A stretch of DNA of 46,678 bases from an uncultured Sporosarcina sp. (GTDB taxonomy: Bacteria > Bacillota > Bacilli > Bacillales_A > Planococcaceae): positions 1-46,678 of the forward strand of contig CANSAF010000016.1 of assembly GCA_947644645.1 (NCBI GenBank), in the 5' to 3' direction. The notes under the pieces were generated by a model. That model was not told the origin of the DNA. It did not search any database and saw only the letters and a program-made list of their open reading frames with translations. Made by a program: the position numbers and the translations under genes. The first letter of the stretch is position 1, and every line of letters begins with the position of its first letter. Below, one piece after another: positions 17,657-25,488 of this stretch.

Positions 17657-18118
17657 TTGACTGAAACTGTTCAGCAAGATATTAAAAAAGTCATTGTATT
17701 TGAACTATCGAATAAAGAATATGCGATTGAAATCGATGTCGTTCAAGGAATTGAACGTGTTATGGCAATTACAAGGGTTCCACGTACACCTTCTTATGTA
17801 AAAGGCGTTATCAACTTAAGAGGAGTCGTTACACCTGTCATTGATTTACGTGAACGTTTTGAACTTGAGAAAAAGGAATTGGATGACAATACACGTGTCA
17901 TTATTGTTTCACTTGAAAGTTATGACGTTGGTTTAATTGTAGATACAGCAAATGATATTGTCGATGTGCCAACGAGATCGATTGAGTCGCAACCGGAAGT
18001 AGTCGGTTCAGTCGCTTCTGATTTCATCGCAGGGATTGCCAAAGTCGATCAAAGACTCTTAGTCATGCTTGAGTTGGCGAGAGTGTTAGAGCCAATCGGG
18101 CGAGTTGAAGCGCCATGA
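17657..18118 (+). CDS. cheW: Chemotaxis coupling protein CheW
   Basis: CheW links chemoreceptors to CheA in the signalling array. The 153-residue single-domain protein has the CheW core IVFELSNKEYAIEIDVVQGIE and the conserved VKGVINLRGVVTPVIDLR. TTG 17657 was taken as start because it stands 7 nt after AAAGGAGTG. A TTG at 17651 would be only 1 nt away. It shares ATGA with cheC, a typical coupled junction. Confidence 0.97.
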   Translation: MTETVQQDIKKVIVFELSNKEYAIEIDVVQGIERVMAITRVPRTPSYVKGVINLRGVVTPVIDLRERFELEKKELDDNTRVIIVSLESYDVGLIVDTANDIVDVPTRSIESQPEVVGSVASDFIAGIAKVDQRLLVMLELARVLEPIGRVEAP

Positions 18119-18747
18119 GTCCAGATTTTCAAATTACGGACTTCCATTTAGACGTTTTAAAAGAAATTGGAAATATCGGTGCGGCACATGCGGCGACATC
18201 TCTTTCGCAATTATTAAATCGAAAAGTAGATATGTATGTGCCTAGTGTGAAATTAGTAACATTCGATGAAATGTTTGAACTTGCAGGCGGTGCGGAGGAA
18301 CATGTTGCATCAATTTTCCTTCGCATTCAAGGCGATGTAACAGGAAGTATGTTTTTTATGTTATCGATTGAAAGCGCCAATCATTTTATTCAGTTATTAA
18401 CGGGAGATGAAGCCTTCGATTTTCATCAACCGCCCGTGTCTGAAATAGGTGCTTCATCGATGCAGGAACTTGGCAATATTTTATCAGGTTCTTATTTATC
18501 GGCATTATCTGATTTTACAAGCTTAAATATTCAACCAACGGTCCCATCATTAGGTGTGGATATGGTTGGCGCGATTATTAGTTATGGTTTAATTGAGATT
18601 TCCCAATACAGTGACGAAGTGATCGTAATCGATACAGAAATCAGAGAAAATGATAATCCGGATACAAAAGCGATTAAAGGAAACTTCTTTTTACTGCCGG
18701 ACCCTGATTCTTATATGACGATATTTCGTTCGTTAGGCGTGTTGTAA
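18115..18747 (+). CDS. cheC: CheY-P phosphatase CheC
   Basis: CheC dephosphorylates CheY-P and works with CheD in adaptation. The 210-residue product has two intact active-site signatures fitting D/S-x3-E-x2-N-x22-P: DVLKEIGN near residue 10 and SSMQELGN near residue 116. It lacks the FliM-type N-terminal peptide and the FliN domain of its relative FliY, so it is a free phosphatase. ATG 18115 overlaps the cheW stop, and cheD starts 1 nt after the cheC stop. Confidence 0.97.
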   Translation: MSPDFQITDFHLDVLKEIGNIGAAHAATSLSQLLNRKVDMYVPSVKLVTFDEMFELAGGAEEHVASIFLRIQGDVTGSMFFMLSIESANHFIQLLTGDEAFDFHQPPVSEIGASSMQELGNILSGSYLSALSDFTSLNIQPTVPSLGVDMVGAIISYGLIEISQYSDEVIVIDTEIRENDNPDTKAIKGNFFLLPDPDSYMTIFRSLGVL

Positions 18748-18748
18748 T

Positions 18749-19243
18749 ATGATTGCGAGAAATGAAGTTGTACGGGTAGGGATCTCCGATATGAATATTG
18801 TAAAAGCAGGAAAGACAATTAGAACGTCGGGGCTCGGTTCTTGTGTAGGGATTGTACTTTATGATGAGTTTAAAAAGATTGGGGGAATGGTACATATTAT
18901 GTTGCCAGACTCCAGTCTTGATCGCTCAAAAAAGATTAATGAAGCAAAATATGCGGATACGGGTATTTATACATTAATGGAAATATTAAAAGCTGAAGGT
19001 GTACGTCCGATGAGTTTAAAAGCAAAAATTGCTGGAGGTGCACAAATGTTTCAATTTGGTTCAAGCGACACATTAAGGATTGGTCCTAGAAATGTAGAAG
19101 CGGTCAAAAGTGAATTGAAACGTTTGTCAATTCCGCTTATTGCAGAGCAAACGGGTGGCTCTAAAGGAAGAACGATTGAGTTTGATCCGGTAACGGCAAA
19201 ACTATCCATTCGTTCGGTCAATGAAGAGCCAATCGAAATCTAA
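18749..19243 (+). CDS. cheD: Chemoreceptor glutamine deamidase CheD
   Basis: CheD deamidates specific Gln residues of chemoreceptors and is regulated by, and stimulates, CheC. The 164-residue protein shows the catalytic Cys32 in SGLGSCVGIVLYD and His49 in GGMVHIMLP. The AKIAGGAQMF segment is also conserved. It follows cheC almost without a gap, matching their physical interaction. A 71- to 83-nt stretch without obvious signals separates it from sigD. Confidence 0.97.
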   Translation: MIARNEVVRVGISDMNIVKAGKTIRTSGLGSCVGIVLYDEFKKIGGMVHIMLPDSSLDRSKKINEAKYADTGIYTLMEILKAEGVRPMSLKAKIAGGAQMFQFGSSDTLRIGPRNVEAVKSELKRLSIPLIAEQTGGSKGRTIEFDPVTAKLSIRSVNEEPIEI

Positions 19244-19326
19244 TCGGATTGTTTTATGAAGACGTATCATTCATAGATATGAAATAAACAATTACTTATG
19301 GGAGTTTACGGAAAGTGAGGGATTCG

Positions 19327-20106
19327 ATGTCAAAACGGGATCAGGTCAAGGAAGCTGAATATTGGGAACGATGGATGCTAAACCGTGATCCAGATGCGGG
19401 GAACTTACTTGTCGAAAAATATACACCTCTCGTTACCTATCATGTACAAAGGATAAGTGCTAATCTCCCTAAAAATGTTTCACGAGACGATATTATGAGT
19501 CTTGGTTTACAAGGTTTATTCGATGCATTGACGAAATTTGAACCGTCAAGAGATTTAAAATTCGACACGTATGCTTCCTTTCGAATTCGCGGTACGATTA
19601 TAGACGGCTTACGAAAAGAAGACTGGTTATCACGTTCATCTAGAGAACGAACGAAAAAGCTTCAACAAAAAATTGAAGAATTAGAGCAGCAACATATGCG
19701 ACATGTCACGCCCGAAGAAGTTGCTGAGCAGCTCGATGTTACGGTGGATGAAGTGTATGAAACAATGCATGCCCAATATTTTTCGAATGTACTTTCACTT
19801 GATGAAAAAATTCAAGACGATGATAATGAAGACCAACCATTTACAATTAGAGATGATCGTGAAAGAACGCCTGAAGAAGATTTTATGATGAATGAATTAT
19901 TAACCGATTTAGCAGTTAAAATTAAAGATTTGAATGAGAATGAACAACTTGTCTTAAGTTTGTTTTATACAGAAGAATTAACATTAACTGAAATCGGTGA
20001 AATTCTTAGTTTATCAACATCGCGCATTTCACAAATACATTCTCGTGCATTGTTTAAGTTGAAAAAACTTCTAGCACCAGAAGTCATTAACGGAGGGATT
20101 TTATGA
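19327..20106 (+). CDS. sigD: RNA polymerase sigma factor SigD (FliA/sigma-28)
   Basis: SigD directs transcription of late flagellar, chemotaxis and autolysin genes. The 259-residue sigma-28 type protein has region 2 (KYTPLVTYHVQRISANLPKN and the following TYASFRIRGTIIDGLR with WLSRSSRER) and region 3. Region 4 carries the helix-turn-helix LTLTEIGEILSLSTSRISQI. ATG 19327 follows GTGAGG by about 6 nt. GTG 19315 is in frame and would add four residues. The gene is near the promoter-distal end of the operon, as in B. subtilis. Its last bases overlap the next small gene (ATGA). No anti-sigma gene (flgM) is present here. Confidence 0.97.
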   Translation: MSKRDQVKEAEYWERWMLNRDPDAGNLLVEKYTPLVTYHVQRISANLPKNVSRDDIMSLGLQGLFDALTKFEPSRDLKFDTYASFRIRGTIIDGLRKEDWLSRSSRERTKKLQQKIEELEQQHMRHVTPEEVAEQLDVTVDEVYETMHAQYFSNVLSLDEKIQDDDNEDQPFTIRDDRERTPEEDFMMNELLTDLAVKIKDLNENEQLVLSLFYTEELTLTEIGEILSLSTSRISQIHSRALFKLKKLLAPEVINGGIL

Positions 20107-20414
20107 GTTTGAAAAGTATTGAACTACAAATCGCAATTCCGAAAACTTTTGATGCGGGGAAACTTGCAGAGCAAAAACAACAACGTATTCAAGTGATGCA
20201 AGAACACGCAAATATGCAAACTGAAAAACAAGCCGAAAAAGACAAAGAAACGGTTTTGGAAACAGAACATTTCGAGAAAATTAAAGAAGAGCAAGAACGT
20301 GAGAACGAGCAGCGAGAAAAACAGCAAAAGAAAGAAGAAGAAGCGCGTAACGAGGAAGGAAAAAAGAACGCAAAACATCCGTATAAAGGGTCTTTTGTCG
20401 ACTTTAGTGGATAA
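20103..20414 (+). CDS. Small charged protein of unknown function in the fla/che operon
   Basis: I do not recognise a named function. The 103-residue product begins with a conserved-looking SIELQIAIPKTFDAGK. About 70 residues of Glu/Lys/Gln-rich helix follow (roughly 20-90), predicted coiled coil, and the tail is HPYKGSFVDFSG. Short proteins with an 'IPKT/IPRT' head and a charged helix occur at this place in some Firmicutes flagellar operons, as I recall. ATGA overlap with sigD and the tight link to swrB support translation as part of the operon. It has no signal peptide or membrane segment. Confidence 0.75.
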   Translation: MSLKSIELQIAIPKTFDAGKLAEQKQQRIQVMQEHANMQTEKQAEKDKETVLETEHFEKIKEEQERENEQREKQQKKEEEARNEEGKKNAKHPYKGSFVDFSG

Positions 20415-20418
20415 ATAA

Positions 20419-20922
20419 ATGACAACGATTTTTTTAGTAGTATTGTTTATTACCCAAGTCATTAGCTTCTATTTCATTGCGTTACTTTATATGAAAATAT
20501 CAAAGTTTGATGACTTGGAAAAAAAACAAAATAAATTAATGAGTGAAATGGACGATGCGCTCGCCGTTTATTTAGCTGAAATAAAAGATGAAAATGAGCA
20601 ATTCATCGAAGAATTAAAAGCTCAAATGGCAGAAGAAAATAAAGTTATGCCAAAAGCTAAAGCGAGTGTCACCACTATTCCGCAAGATATAGTGGAAGAA
20701 GAGCAAGCACCTGTTGTGCCGATGCCGCAATATACAATGCGCCATCATGCAAGACAGTCTTATGAGGCAGTCAAAAAGAAAACAGTTGAAGAAACACCAG
20801 TTGAAATGGATGATCGTACACGCGCAATTCAAATGTCAGTTGAAGGTTATTCAGTTGAAGAAATCGCAAAGAAACTTGGCAAAGGAAAAACTGAGATCGA
20901 ACTTATTTTAAAGTTTAAATGA
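20419..20922 (+). CDS. swrB: Swarming/flagellar assembly protein SwrB (DUF6115 family)
   Basis: In B. subtilis SwrB (YlxL) promotes completion of the basal body and export activation, and is the last gene of the fla/che operon. This 167-residue product has the same plan. A single N-terminal membrane helix (about 3-25) is followed by a charged coiled-coil stretch to about 75 and a variable linker. The C-terminal helix-turn-helix-like motif is GYSVEEIAKKLGKGKTEIEL. Its ribosome binding site is weak (AGTGGA), and it starts 4 nt after the preceding stop. The next gene, rpsB, has its own promoter. Confidence 0.87.
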   Translation: MTTIFLVVLFITQVISFYFIALLYMKISKFDDLEKKQNKLMSEMDDALAVYLAEIKDENEQFIEELKAQMAEENKVMPKAKASVTTIPQDIVEEEQAPVVPMPQYTMRHHARQSYEAVKKKTVEETPVEMDDRTRAIQMSVEGYSVEEIAKKLGKGKTEIELILKFK

Positions 20923-20970
20923 TTAATGAACGGCCATTGTCAATTTTTCTGTGAAATAAATAGGTATGAG

Positions 20971-20999
20971 TTGCAAATGGAAAGTCAGTATGTTATATT
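20971..20999 (+). promoter_or_regulatory. Sigma-A-type promoter for rpsB
   Basis: TTGCAA (20971-20976) and TATATT (20994-20999) are separated by exactly 17 nt. Transcription would start near 21006 and give a leader of about 105 nt. This fits separate, growth-driven expression of rpsB after the fla/che operon. Confidence 0.75.
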
Positions 21000-21020
21000 A
21001 TCAAATGGTATTACTACACA

Positions 21021-21075
21021 CGTACAATGACTTTAAAATGGTGCCGAAAGGTCGTTTTATCGGATGATTTGTACG
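21021..21075 (+). promoter_or_regulatory. Structured rpsB leader (candidate S2 autoregulatory site)
   Basis: CGTACAA (21021-21027) pairs with TTGTACG (21069-21075). Inside, TAAAA (21034-21038) pairs with TTTTA (21055-21059), and the tip is a GCC-GAAA-GGT tetraloop hairpin (21043-21052). The structure ends 20 nt before the rpsB AGGAGG. Ribosomal protein leaders often bind their own product. Whether S2 binds here is inference. Confidence 0.5.
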
Positions 21076-21109
21076 GAGGGATAATAAACCAAAATAGGAG
21101 GAATTTACA

Positions 21110-21844
21110 ATGGCAGTAGTTTCAATGAAACAATTACTAGAAGCAGGTGTTCATTTCGGACACCAAACACGTCGCTGGAACCCAAAAATGAAAAAATACA
21201 TTTTTGTTGAGCGTAACGGAATTTACATCATCGATCTTCAAAAGACGGTGAAATTACTTGAAGAAGCATATGATTTCATGCGTCAAGTTGGACAAGATGG
21301 TGGAAAAGTTCTTTTCGTTGGTACGAAAAAACAAGCACAAGATGCTATTAAAGAAGAAGCAGAACGTTCAGGAATGTACTACATTAACCAACGTTGGTTA
21401 GGTGGAACACTTACAAACTTCGCGACAATCCAAAAAAGCGTTAACCGCATGAAGAAAATCGAGAAGATGGAAGAAGACGGTACATTTGAAGTACTTCCGA
21501 AAAAAGAAGTAGTTCAATTAAATAAAGAACATGAAAGACTTGAAAAATTCCTTGGTGGAATCCGTGATATGAAATCACTTCCAGACGTAATGTTTGTTGT
21601 TGACCCACGCAAAGAGCGTATCGCTGTTGCGGAAGCAATCAAACTAAACATTCCAATCGTTGGAATCGTTGATACGAACTGTGATCCGGACGAAATCGAT
21701 TACGTTATTCCTGCGAATGACGATGCGATCCGTGCGGTACGTCTATTAACTGGTAAAATGGCGGATGCTTTAATCGAATCTAGACAAGGTGAAGACGAAG
21801 CTCCTGCTGAAGAAGTTGTAGAAGAAACAGTATCAGCTGAGTAA
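21110..21844 (+). CDS. rpsB: 30S ribosomal protein S2
   Basis: S2 joins the 30S subunit late and bridges head and body. The 244-residue protein carries the S2 signatures [20 protein letters not shown] near the N-terminus and the [15 protein letters not shown] and [12 protein letters not shown] stretches. The C-terminal tail is acidic. A strong AGGAGG lies 8 nt before the ATG. A terminator follows, so S2 and EF-Ts need not be made at equal levels. Confidence 0.99.
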   Translation: MAVVSMKQLLEAGVHFGHQTRRWNPKMKKYIFVERNGIYIIDLQKTVKLLEEAYDFMRQVGQDGGKVLFVGTKKQAQDAIKEEAERSGMYYINQRWLGGTLTNFATIQKSVNRMKKIEKMEEDGTFEVLPKKEVVQLNKEHERLEKFLGGIRDMKSLPDVMFVVDPRKERIAVAEAIKLNIPIVGIVDTNCDPDEIDYVIPANDDAIRAVRLLTGKMADALIESRQGEDEAPAEEVVEETVSAE

Positions 21845-21862
21845 TAAAAACGTAACACTTTC

Positions 21863-21899
21863 AAAAGACGATAAGCGGTCAGCCCTTATCGTCTTTTTT
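21863..21899 (+). terminator. Intrinsic terminator between rpsB and tsf
   Basis: GACGATAAG (21867-21875) pairs perfectly with CTTATCGTC (21885-21893), with a 9-nt loop and a T6 run after it. The A-run before the stem makes it also readable on the other strand. It would reduce transcription into tsf. Confidence 0.85.
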
Positions 21900-21933
21900 A
21901 GAATTGATGACACATATTGGAGGAATGGAAAAA

Positions 21934-22821
21934 ATGACAAAGATTACAGCACAAATGGTTAAAGAATTACGTGAAAAAACAGGCGCAGGTATGATGGACT
22001 GTAAAAAAGCACTTACAGAAGTAAACGGTGATATGGATGCAGCTGTTGACTTCCTACGTGAAAAAGGTTTATCAAGCGCTGAGAAGAAAGCAGACCGCAT
22101 CGCAGCTGAAGGTTCTGCATACATTCATGTTGATGGAAACGAAGCAGTTCTTGTTGAAGTAAACGCAGAAACAGATTTCGTTGCGAAAAACGAAGGTTTC
22201 CAAACACTTGTTAAAGAACTTGCAGAGCATTTACTAGCAACTAAACCAGCAACAATCGAAGAAGCACATGATTCAAAATTAGAAAACGGTCATACTGTAG
22301 CTGAACATATTTCAAACGCAGTAGCGAAAATCGGTGAGAAAATCACTTTACGTCGTTTCGAAATCCGTACGAAAACAGACGCTGATGCATTCGGTCCTTA
22401 CCTTCATATGGGTGGAACAATCGGTGTTCTTGTAACTTTAGAAGGTACAACTGACGAGCAAGCAGCAAAAGACGTTGCAATGCATATCGCAGCTATGAAC
22501 CCGAAATACATTTCACGCGACGAAGTACCAGCTGATGAAGTTGAGCGCGAGAAAAAAGTTCTTACTGAGCAAGCATTAAACGAAGGTAAACCAGAAAACA
22601 TCGTTGCGAAAATGGTTGAAGGCCGTATCGGTAAATTCTTCGAAGAAATCTGTGTACTTGACCAACCATTCGTTAAAGACTCAGATCAAAAAGTTTCGGC
22701 TTTCGTTAAATCAACAGGCGGAACTTTAAAAGACTTCGTTCGCTACACTGTTGGTGAAGGAATCGAAAAACGCGAAGAAAACTTCGCAGACGAAGTACTA
22801 AGCCAAGTAAAAGGTAACTAA
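21934..22821 (+). CDS. tsf: Translation elongation factor Ts
   Basis: EF-Ts exchanges GDP for GTP on EF-Tu. The 295-residue protein begins with a UBA-like domain ([20 protein letters not shown]) and contains the EF-Tu contact motif [16 protein letters not shown] at about residue 73. Two core subdomains and the C-terminal module follow. ATG 21934 matches the family start MTKITAQ and is 10 nt after GGAGG. In-frame ATGs at 21904 and 21925 would add residues not found in the family. Confidence 0.98.
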   Translation: MTKITAQMVKELREKTGAGMMDCKKALTEVNGDMDAAVDFLREKGLSSAEKKADRIAAEGSAYIHVDGNEAVLVEVNAETDFVAKNEGFQTLVKELAEHLLATKPATIEEAHDSKLENGHTVAEHISNAVAKIGEKITLRRFEIRTKTDADAFGPYLHMGGTIGVLVTLEGTTDEQAAKDVAMHIAAMNPKYISRDEVPADEVEREKKVLTEQALNEGKPENIVAKMVEGRIGKFFEEICVLDQPFVKDSDQKVSAFVKSTGGTLKDFVRYTVGEGIEKREENFADEVLSQVKGN

Positions 22822-22827
22822 TTATCT

Positions 22828-22951
22828 AAAAGTGAAAAGCGCCGTTCAGGCTCGGCAGGCGTTGGAGGTCTTTTTCAAAAGGTGTGCACTTTCACCTTTT
22901 GAAAAAGACTGAAACGACCCGAGAGGCTGGCGCTTGTAACTGGATATCATT
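22828..22951. repeat. Palindromic intergenic repeat, copy 1 (diverged, long inner hairpin)
   Basis: The repeat opens with AAAAGTGAAAAGCGCCGTTC and closes with GGCGCTTGTAACTGGATAT. AAGCGCC (22837-22843) pairs with GGCGCTT (22929-22935). At the centre a perfect 17-bp stem joins 22868-22884 with 22893-22909. It shares ends and spacing with the next copy but has a different core. Confidence 0.8.
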
Positions 22952-23071
22952 AAAAGCTGAAAGCGGCGTTTAGCTCCGACAGGCATAAGTCGGTTTAGCG
23001 TCGTGGCGCACTTTGCCACATAGCTAAACTGCTTATGACCCGAGGAGCTGCCGCTTGAAGCTGGATATAAT
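22952..23071. repeat. Palindromic intergenic repeat, copy 2 (complete, about 120 bp)
   Basis: It runs from AAAAGCTGAAAGCGGCGTTT to GCCGCTTGAAGCTGGATATA. Outer arms AAGCGGC and GCCGCTT, inner arms AGCTCC and GGAGCT, and GGCATAAG with CTTATGACC build a long stem. Similar GC-rich hairpin repeats are widespread in Planococcaceae intergenic regions, from memory. Confidence 0.8.
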
Positions 23072-23114
23072 AAAAGCTGAAAGCGGCGTTTAGCTTCGAC
23101 AGCATAAACGAAGC
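23072..23114. repeat. Palindromic intergenic repeat, copy 3 (5' part only)
   Basis: The first roughly 33 bases repeat copy 2 almost exactly (AAAAGCTGAAAGCGGCGTTT, then AGCTTCGACAG-CATAA). After this the similarity stops, so the 3' half is lost or replaced. Confidence 0.75.
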
Positions 23115-23128
23115 AAACAAGCTTTAAA

Positions 23129-23161
23129 TTGCAATAAACACCAATATCGGAGAATATTGCA
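23129..23161 (+). promoter_or_regulatory. Possible weak pyrH promoter with inverted repeats
   Basis: TTGCAA (23129-23134) with AATATT (23153-23158) at 18 nt gives a weak promoter-like pair. The same stretch has nested inverted repeats: TGCAAT (23130) with ATTGCA (23156), and CAATAT with ATATTG. The functional reading is uncertain. Confidence 0.3.
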
Positions 23162-23185
23162 TAATAAGTACGAAAAATAAAACGG

Positions 23186-23235
23186 GGGGCGACTGGAAAG
23201 CTTTTGAAAAAACTTTCCAGGCAGCCCCTATTTTT
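23186..23235 (+). terminator. Two-tier hairpin terminator before pyrH
   Basis: The outer stem is GGGGC (23186-23190) with GCCCC (23224-23228). The inner stem is CTGGAAAG (23193-23200) with CTTTCCAG (23213-23220). A TATTTTT tail follows. It lies only 30 nt before the pyrH start, so it would limit read-through from tsf. Confidence 0.75.
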
Positions 23236-23264
23236 CGAGAAATCTGAACTAATAGGAGGGCTAC

Positions 23265-23990
23265 ATGAGCATGCCGAAATATAAACGAATTGTGTTGAAA
23301 TTAAGTGGTGAAGCACTTGCTGGAGAACAAGGCTTTGGACTATCCCCAGAAATTATTAAAAATGTTGCTGAACAAGTAAAAGAAGTTGCTGATTTAGGCG
23401 TTGAAGTTGCCGTTGTCGTCGGTGGTGGAAATATTTGGAGAGGTAAAGTTGGCAGTGAGATGGGGATGGACCGTGCAACAGCAGACTATATGGGAATGCT
23501 CGCAACTGTTATGAATTCACTAGCCCTTCAAGATTCGCTCGAGAACCTTGGAGTTGAAAGTCGCGTTTCCACATCAATTGAAATGAGACAAGTGGCAGAA
23601 CCATACATACGCCGAAAAGCAATTCGTCACCTTGAGAAAAAGCGTGTTGTGATTTTTGCAGCTGGAACAGGTAACCCTTATTTCTCTACAGATACAACAG
23701 CAGCACTACGAGCAGCTGAAATCGAAGCGGATGTCATTTTAATGGCGAAAAACAATGTTGACGGTGTTTATTCAGCAGATCCAATGGTTGATAAAGATGC
23801 TGTGAAATATTCTGAGCTATCTTATTTAGATGTCATTAGCCAAGGATTAGAGGTCATGGATTCCACTGCTTCGACGTTATGCATGGACAATGATATCCCA
23901 CTTGTTGTATTCTCAATTATGGAGAGTGGAAACATTAAGAAAGCCGTACTCGGTGAAGATATCGGGACGGTCGTTAGGAGGAATAAATAA
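23265..23990 (+). CDS. pyrH: UMP kinase
   Basis: UMP kinase makes UDP from UMP with ATP; the bacterial form is a hexamer of the amino-acid kinase fold. The 241-residue protein has [20 protein letters not shown] (Lys and Gly loop for ATP), the [11 protein letters not shown] nucleotide-binding loop and [18 protein letters not shown] for UMP. Starts at ATG 23265 and ATG 23271 both fit the AGGAGGG ribosome binding site; 23271 has the better spacing. The stop overlaps frr by one base (TAATG). Confidence 0.98.
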   Translation: MSMPKYKRIVLKLSGEALAGEQGFGLSPEIIKNVAEQVKEVADLGVEVAVVVGGGNIWRGKVGSEMGMDRATADYMGMLATVMNSLALQDSLENLGVESRVSTSIEMRQVAEPYIRRKAIRHLEKKRVVIFAAGTGNPYFSTDTTAALRAAEIEADVILMAKNNVDGVYSADPMVDKDAVKYSELSYLDVISQGLEVMDSTASTLCMDNDIPLVVFSIMESGNIKKAVLGEDIGTVVRRNK

Positions 23991-24547
23991 TGGCTAACGC
24001 AGTAATGGACACAGCGAAACAAAAGATGGAAAACACAATTGGTGCTTACACGAGAAGTTTATCTTCAATTCGTGCAGGACGTGCAAATGCATCACTTTTA
24101 GACCGTATTACAGTTGAATACTACGGTGCACCAACGCCAATTAATCAAATGGCTGGAATTTCGGTTCCAGAACCAAGACTTCTTGCGATTCAACCGTATG
24201 ATAAAACAATCATTGGAGATATCGAAAAAGCTATCTTGAAATCAGATTTAGGGATCACACCATCAAATGATGGATCACTAATTCGTCTTGCGATTCCTGC
24301 ATTAACGGAAGAGCGTAGAAAAGACATCGTTAAAACGGTTAAAAAAGAAGCAGAAGATGCAAAAGTTGCAATTCGTAACGTGCGCCGTGATGCAAACGAT
24401 GAATTTAAAAAGCTTGAAAAAAGCGCTGAAATTACAGAAGATGAATTACACCGCTACGGCGATGATATTCAAAAACTGACGGATGATTACATTAAACAAA
24501 TCGATGATATCGCAAAAGATAAAGAAAATGAAATCATGGAGATTTGA
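23990..24547 (+). CDS. frr: Ribosome recycling factor
   Basis: RRF splits post-termination ribosomes together with EF-G. The 185 residues are the full family length, with [20 protein letters not shown] near residue 22, [14 protein letters not shown], and the conserved [12 protein letters not shown] loop. The AGGAGG ribosome binding site lies in the end of pyrH, and start and stop overlap in TAATG. A terminator follows. Confidence 0.98.
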   Translation: MANAVMDTAKQKMENTIGAYTRSLSSIRAGRANASLLDRITVEYYGAPTPINQMAGISVPEPRLLAIQPYDKTIIGDIEKAILKSDLGITPSNDGSLIRLAIPALTEERRKDIVKTVKKEAEDAKVAIRNVRRDANDEFKKLEKSAEITEDELHRYGDDIQKLTDDYIKQIDDIAKDKENEIMEI

Positions 24548-24569
24548 TGAAAGAACTTTTTAAATTCCA

Positions 24570-24600
24570 AGACGTCCTAATGTCAGGGCGTCTTTTTCTT
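24570..24600 (+). terminator. Intrinsic terminator after frr
   Basis: AGACGTCC (24570-24577) pairs with GGGCGTCT (24586-24593), one G-T wobble, followed by TTTTCTT. It closes the rpsB-frr part of the operon. Its T-run overlaps the next promoter. Confidence 0.8.
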
Positions 24601-24621
24601 ATTCAATATTAATGGTATAAT
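24593..24621 (+). promoter_or_regulatory. Extended -10 promoter for uppS
   Basis: TATAAT (24616-24621) is perfect and is preceded by TGG, an extended -10. The -35 region 17 nt upstream (TTTTTC) is poor and lies in the frr terminator tail. Transcription would begin near 24628, about 66 nt before uppS. Confidence 0.65.
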
Positions 24622-24693
24622 AGAAAGTAAATTGCCGTAACTAAACACGTAATTATAATTGCTCTCGAAAAGTTGTAGAGTGGAGGAACAAAA

Positions 24694-25488
24694 ATGCTAA
24701 ATAAGCTTATGCGAAAGAAAAATATATTGTCTGAAGGATCGATTGCGGATCAAATTGCAAATGTCAAAAGCAGACAAATCCCTGCTCATGTAGCAATTAT
24801 TATGGATGGCAATGGTAGATGGGCGAAGAAACGCAATTTACCAAGAGTTGCAGGTCATCATGAAGGCATGAAAACGGTCCGGAAAATCGCTAAAATTTCC
24901 AATGAAATTGGGGTTAAAGTACTGACATTATATGCTTTTTCCACTGAAAATTGGAAGCGACCTAAATTGGAAGTCGATTTTCTAATGCGCTTACCTGGTG
25001 AGTTTTTAAATACTTATTTAGGTGAACTCATTGAAGAAAATGTTCGTGTAGAAATGATAGGGGATTTAAGTTTACTGCCTGATCATACGAAAAAAGCAAT
25101 CGAGCAAGCAATTAGAAAAACGAAAGACAATGATGGGATGATTTTAAACTTTGCAATGAATTATGGCAGTAGAGCTGAAATGATTCGTTGCACACAAGAA
25201 CTAGCGAAGATGGCTGCGAGCGGGGAGATTAAGTGGGAAGATATCGATGAAGATATGATTAATTCTTATTTAATGACTGCAGATTTACCCGAGCCTGATT
25301 TATTAATTCGGACGAGTGGCGAAATCAGATTATCTAATTTTATGTTATGGCAACTTGCTTATGCAGAATTTTCATTTACGGACGTGTTATGGCCGGATTT
25401 CGACGAAGCCTGCTTATTAAGTGAAGTAGAAGAATTTCAATCACGTAGTAGAAGATTTGGAAGTGTGGAAGGGGAAGAACCAGTTTGA
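24694..25488 (+). CDS. uppS: Undecaprenyl diphosphate synthase (cis-prenyltransferase)
   Basis: UppS extends farnesyl diphosphate with isopentenyl units to C55, the lipid carrier of peptidoglycan and teichoic acid precursors. The 264-residue protein has the catalytic MDGNGRWAKKR motif with Asp38, then GHHEGMKTVR, YAFSTENWKRP and the C-terminal LIRTSGEIRLSNFMLWQLAY. The first 30 residues are a variable basic leader. GTGGAGGAAC gives the ribosome binding site. The stop overlaps cdsA. Confidence 0.98.
   Translation: MLNKLMRKKNILSEGSIADQIANVKSRQIPAHVAIIMDGNGRWAKKRNLPRVAGHHEGMKTVRKIAKISNEIGVKVLTLYAFSTENWKRPKLEVDFLMRLPGEFLNTYLGELIEENVRVEMIGDLSLLPDHTKKAIEQAIRKTKDNDGMILNFAMNYGSRAEMIRCTQELAKMAASGEIKWEDIDEDMINSYLMTADLPEPDLLIRTSGEIRLSNFMLWQLAYAEFSFTDVLWPDFDEACLLSEVEEFQSRSRRFGSVEGEEPV

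Noticed and set aside
22828-23114. CRISPR-like direct repeats
   Set aside because: Only two full copies and a fragment, repeat unit about 120 bp and itself palindromic, no spacer pattern, no cas genes.
22846-23316. 156-codon open frame on the minus strand across the tsf-pyrH gap
   Set aside because: It runs through the palindromic repeats and into the start of pyrH; the translation has repeated segments from the repeat copies and no ribosome binding site or known family.
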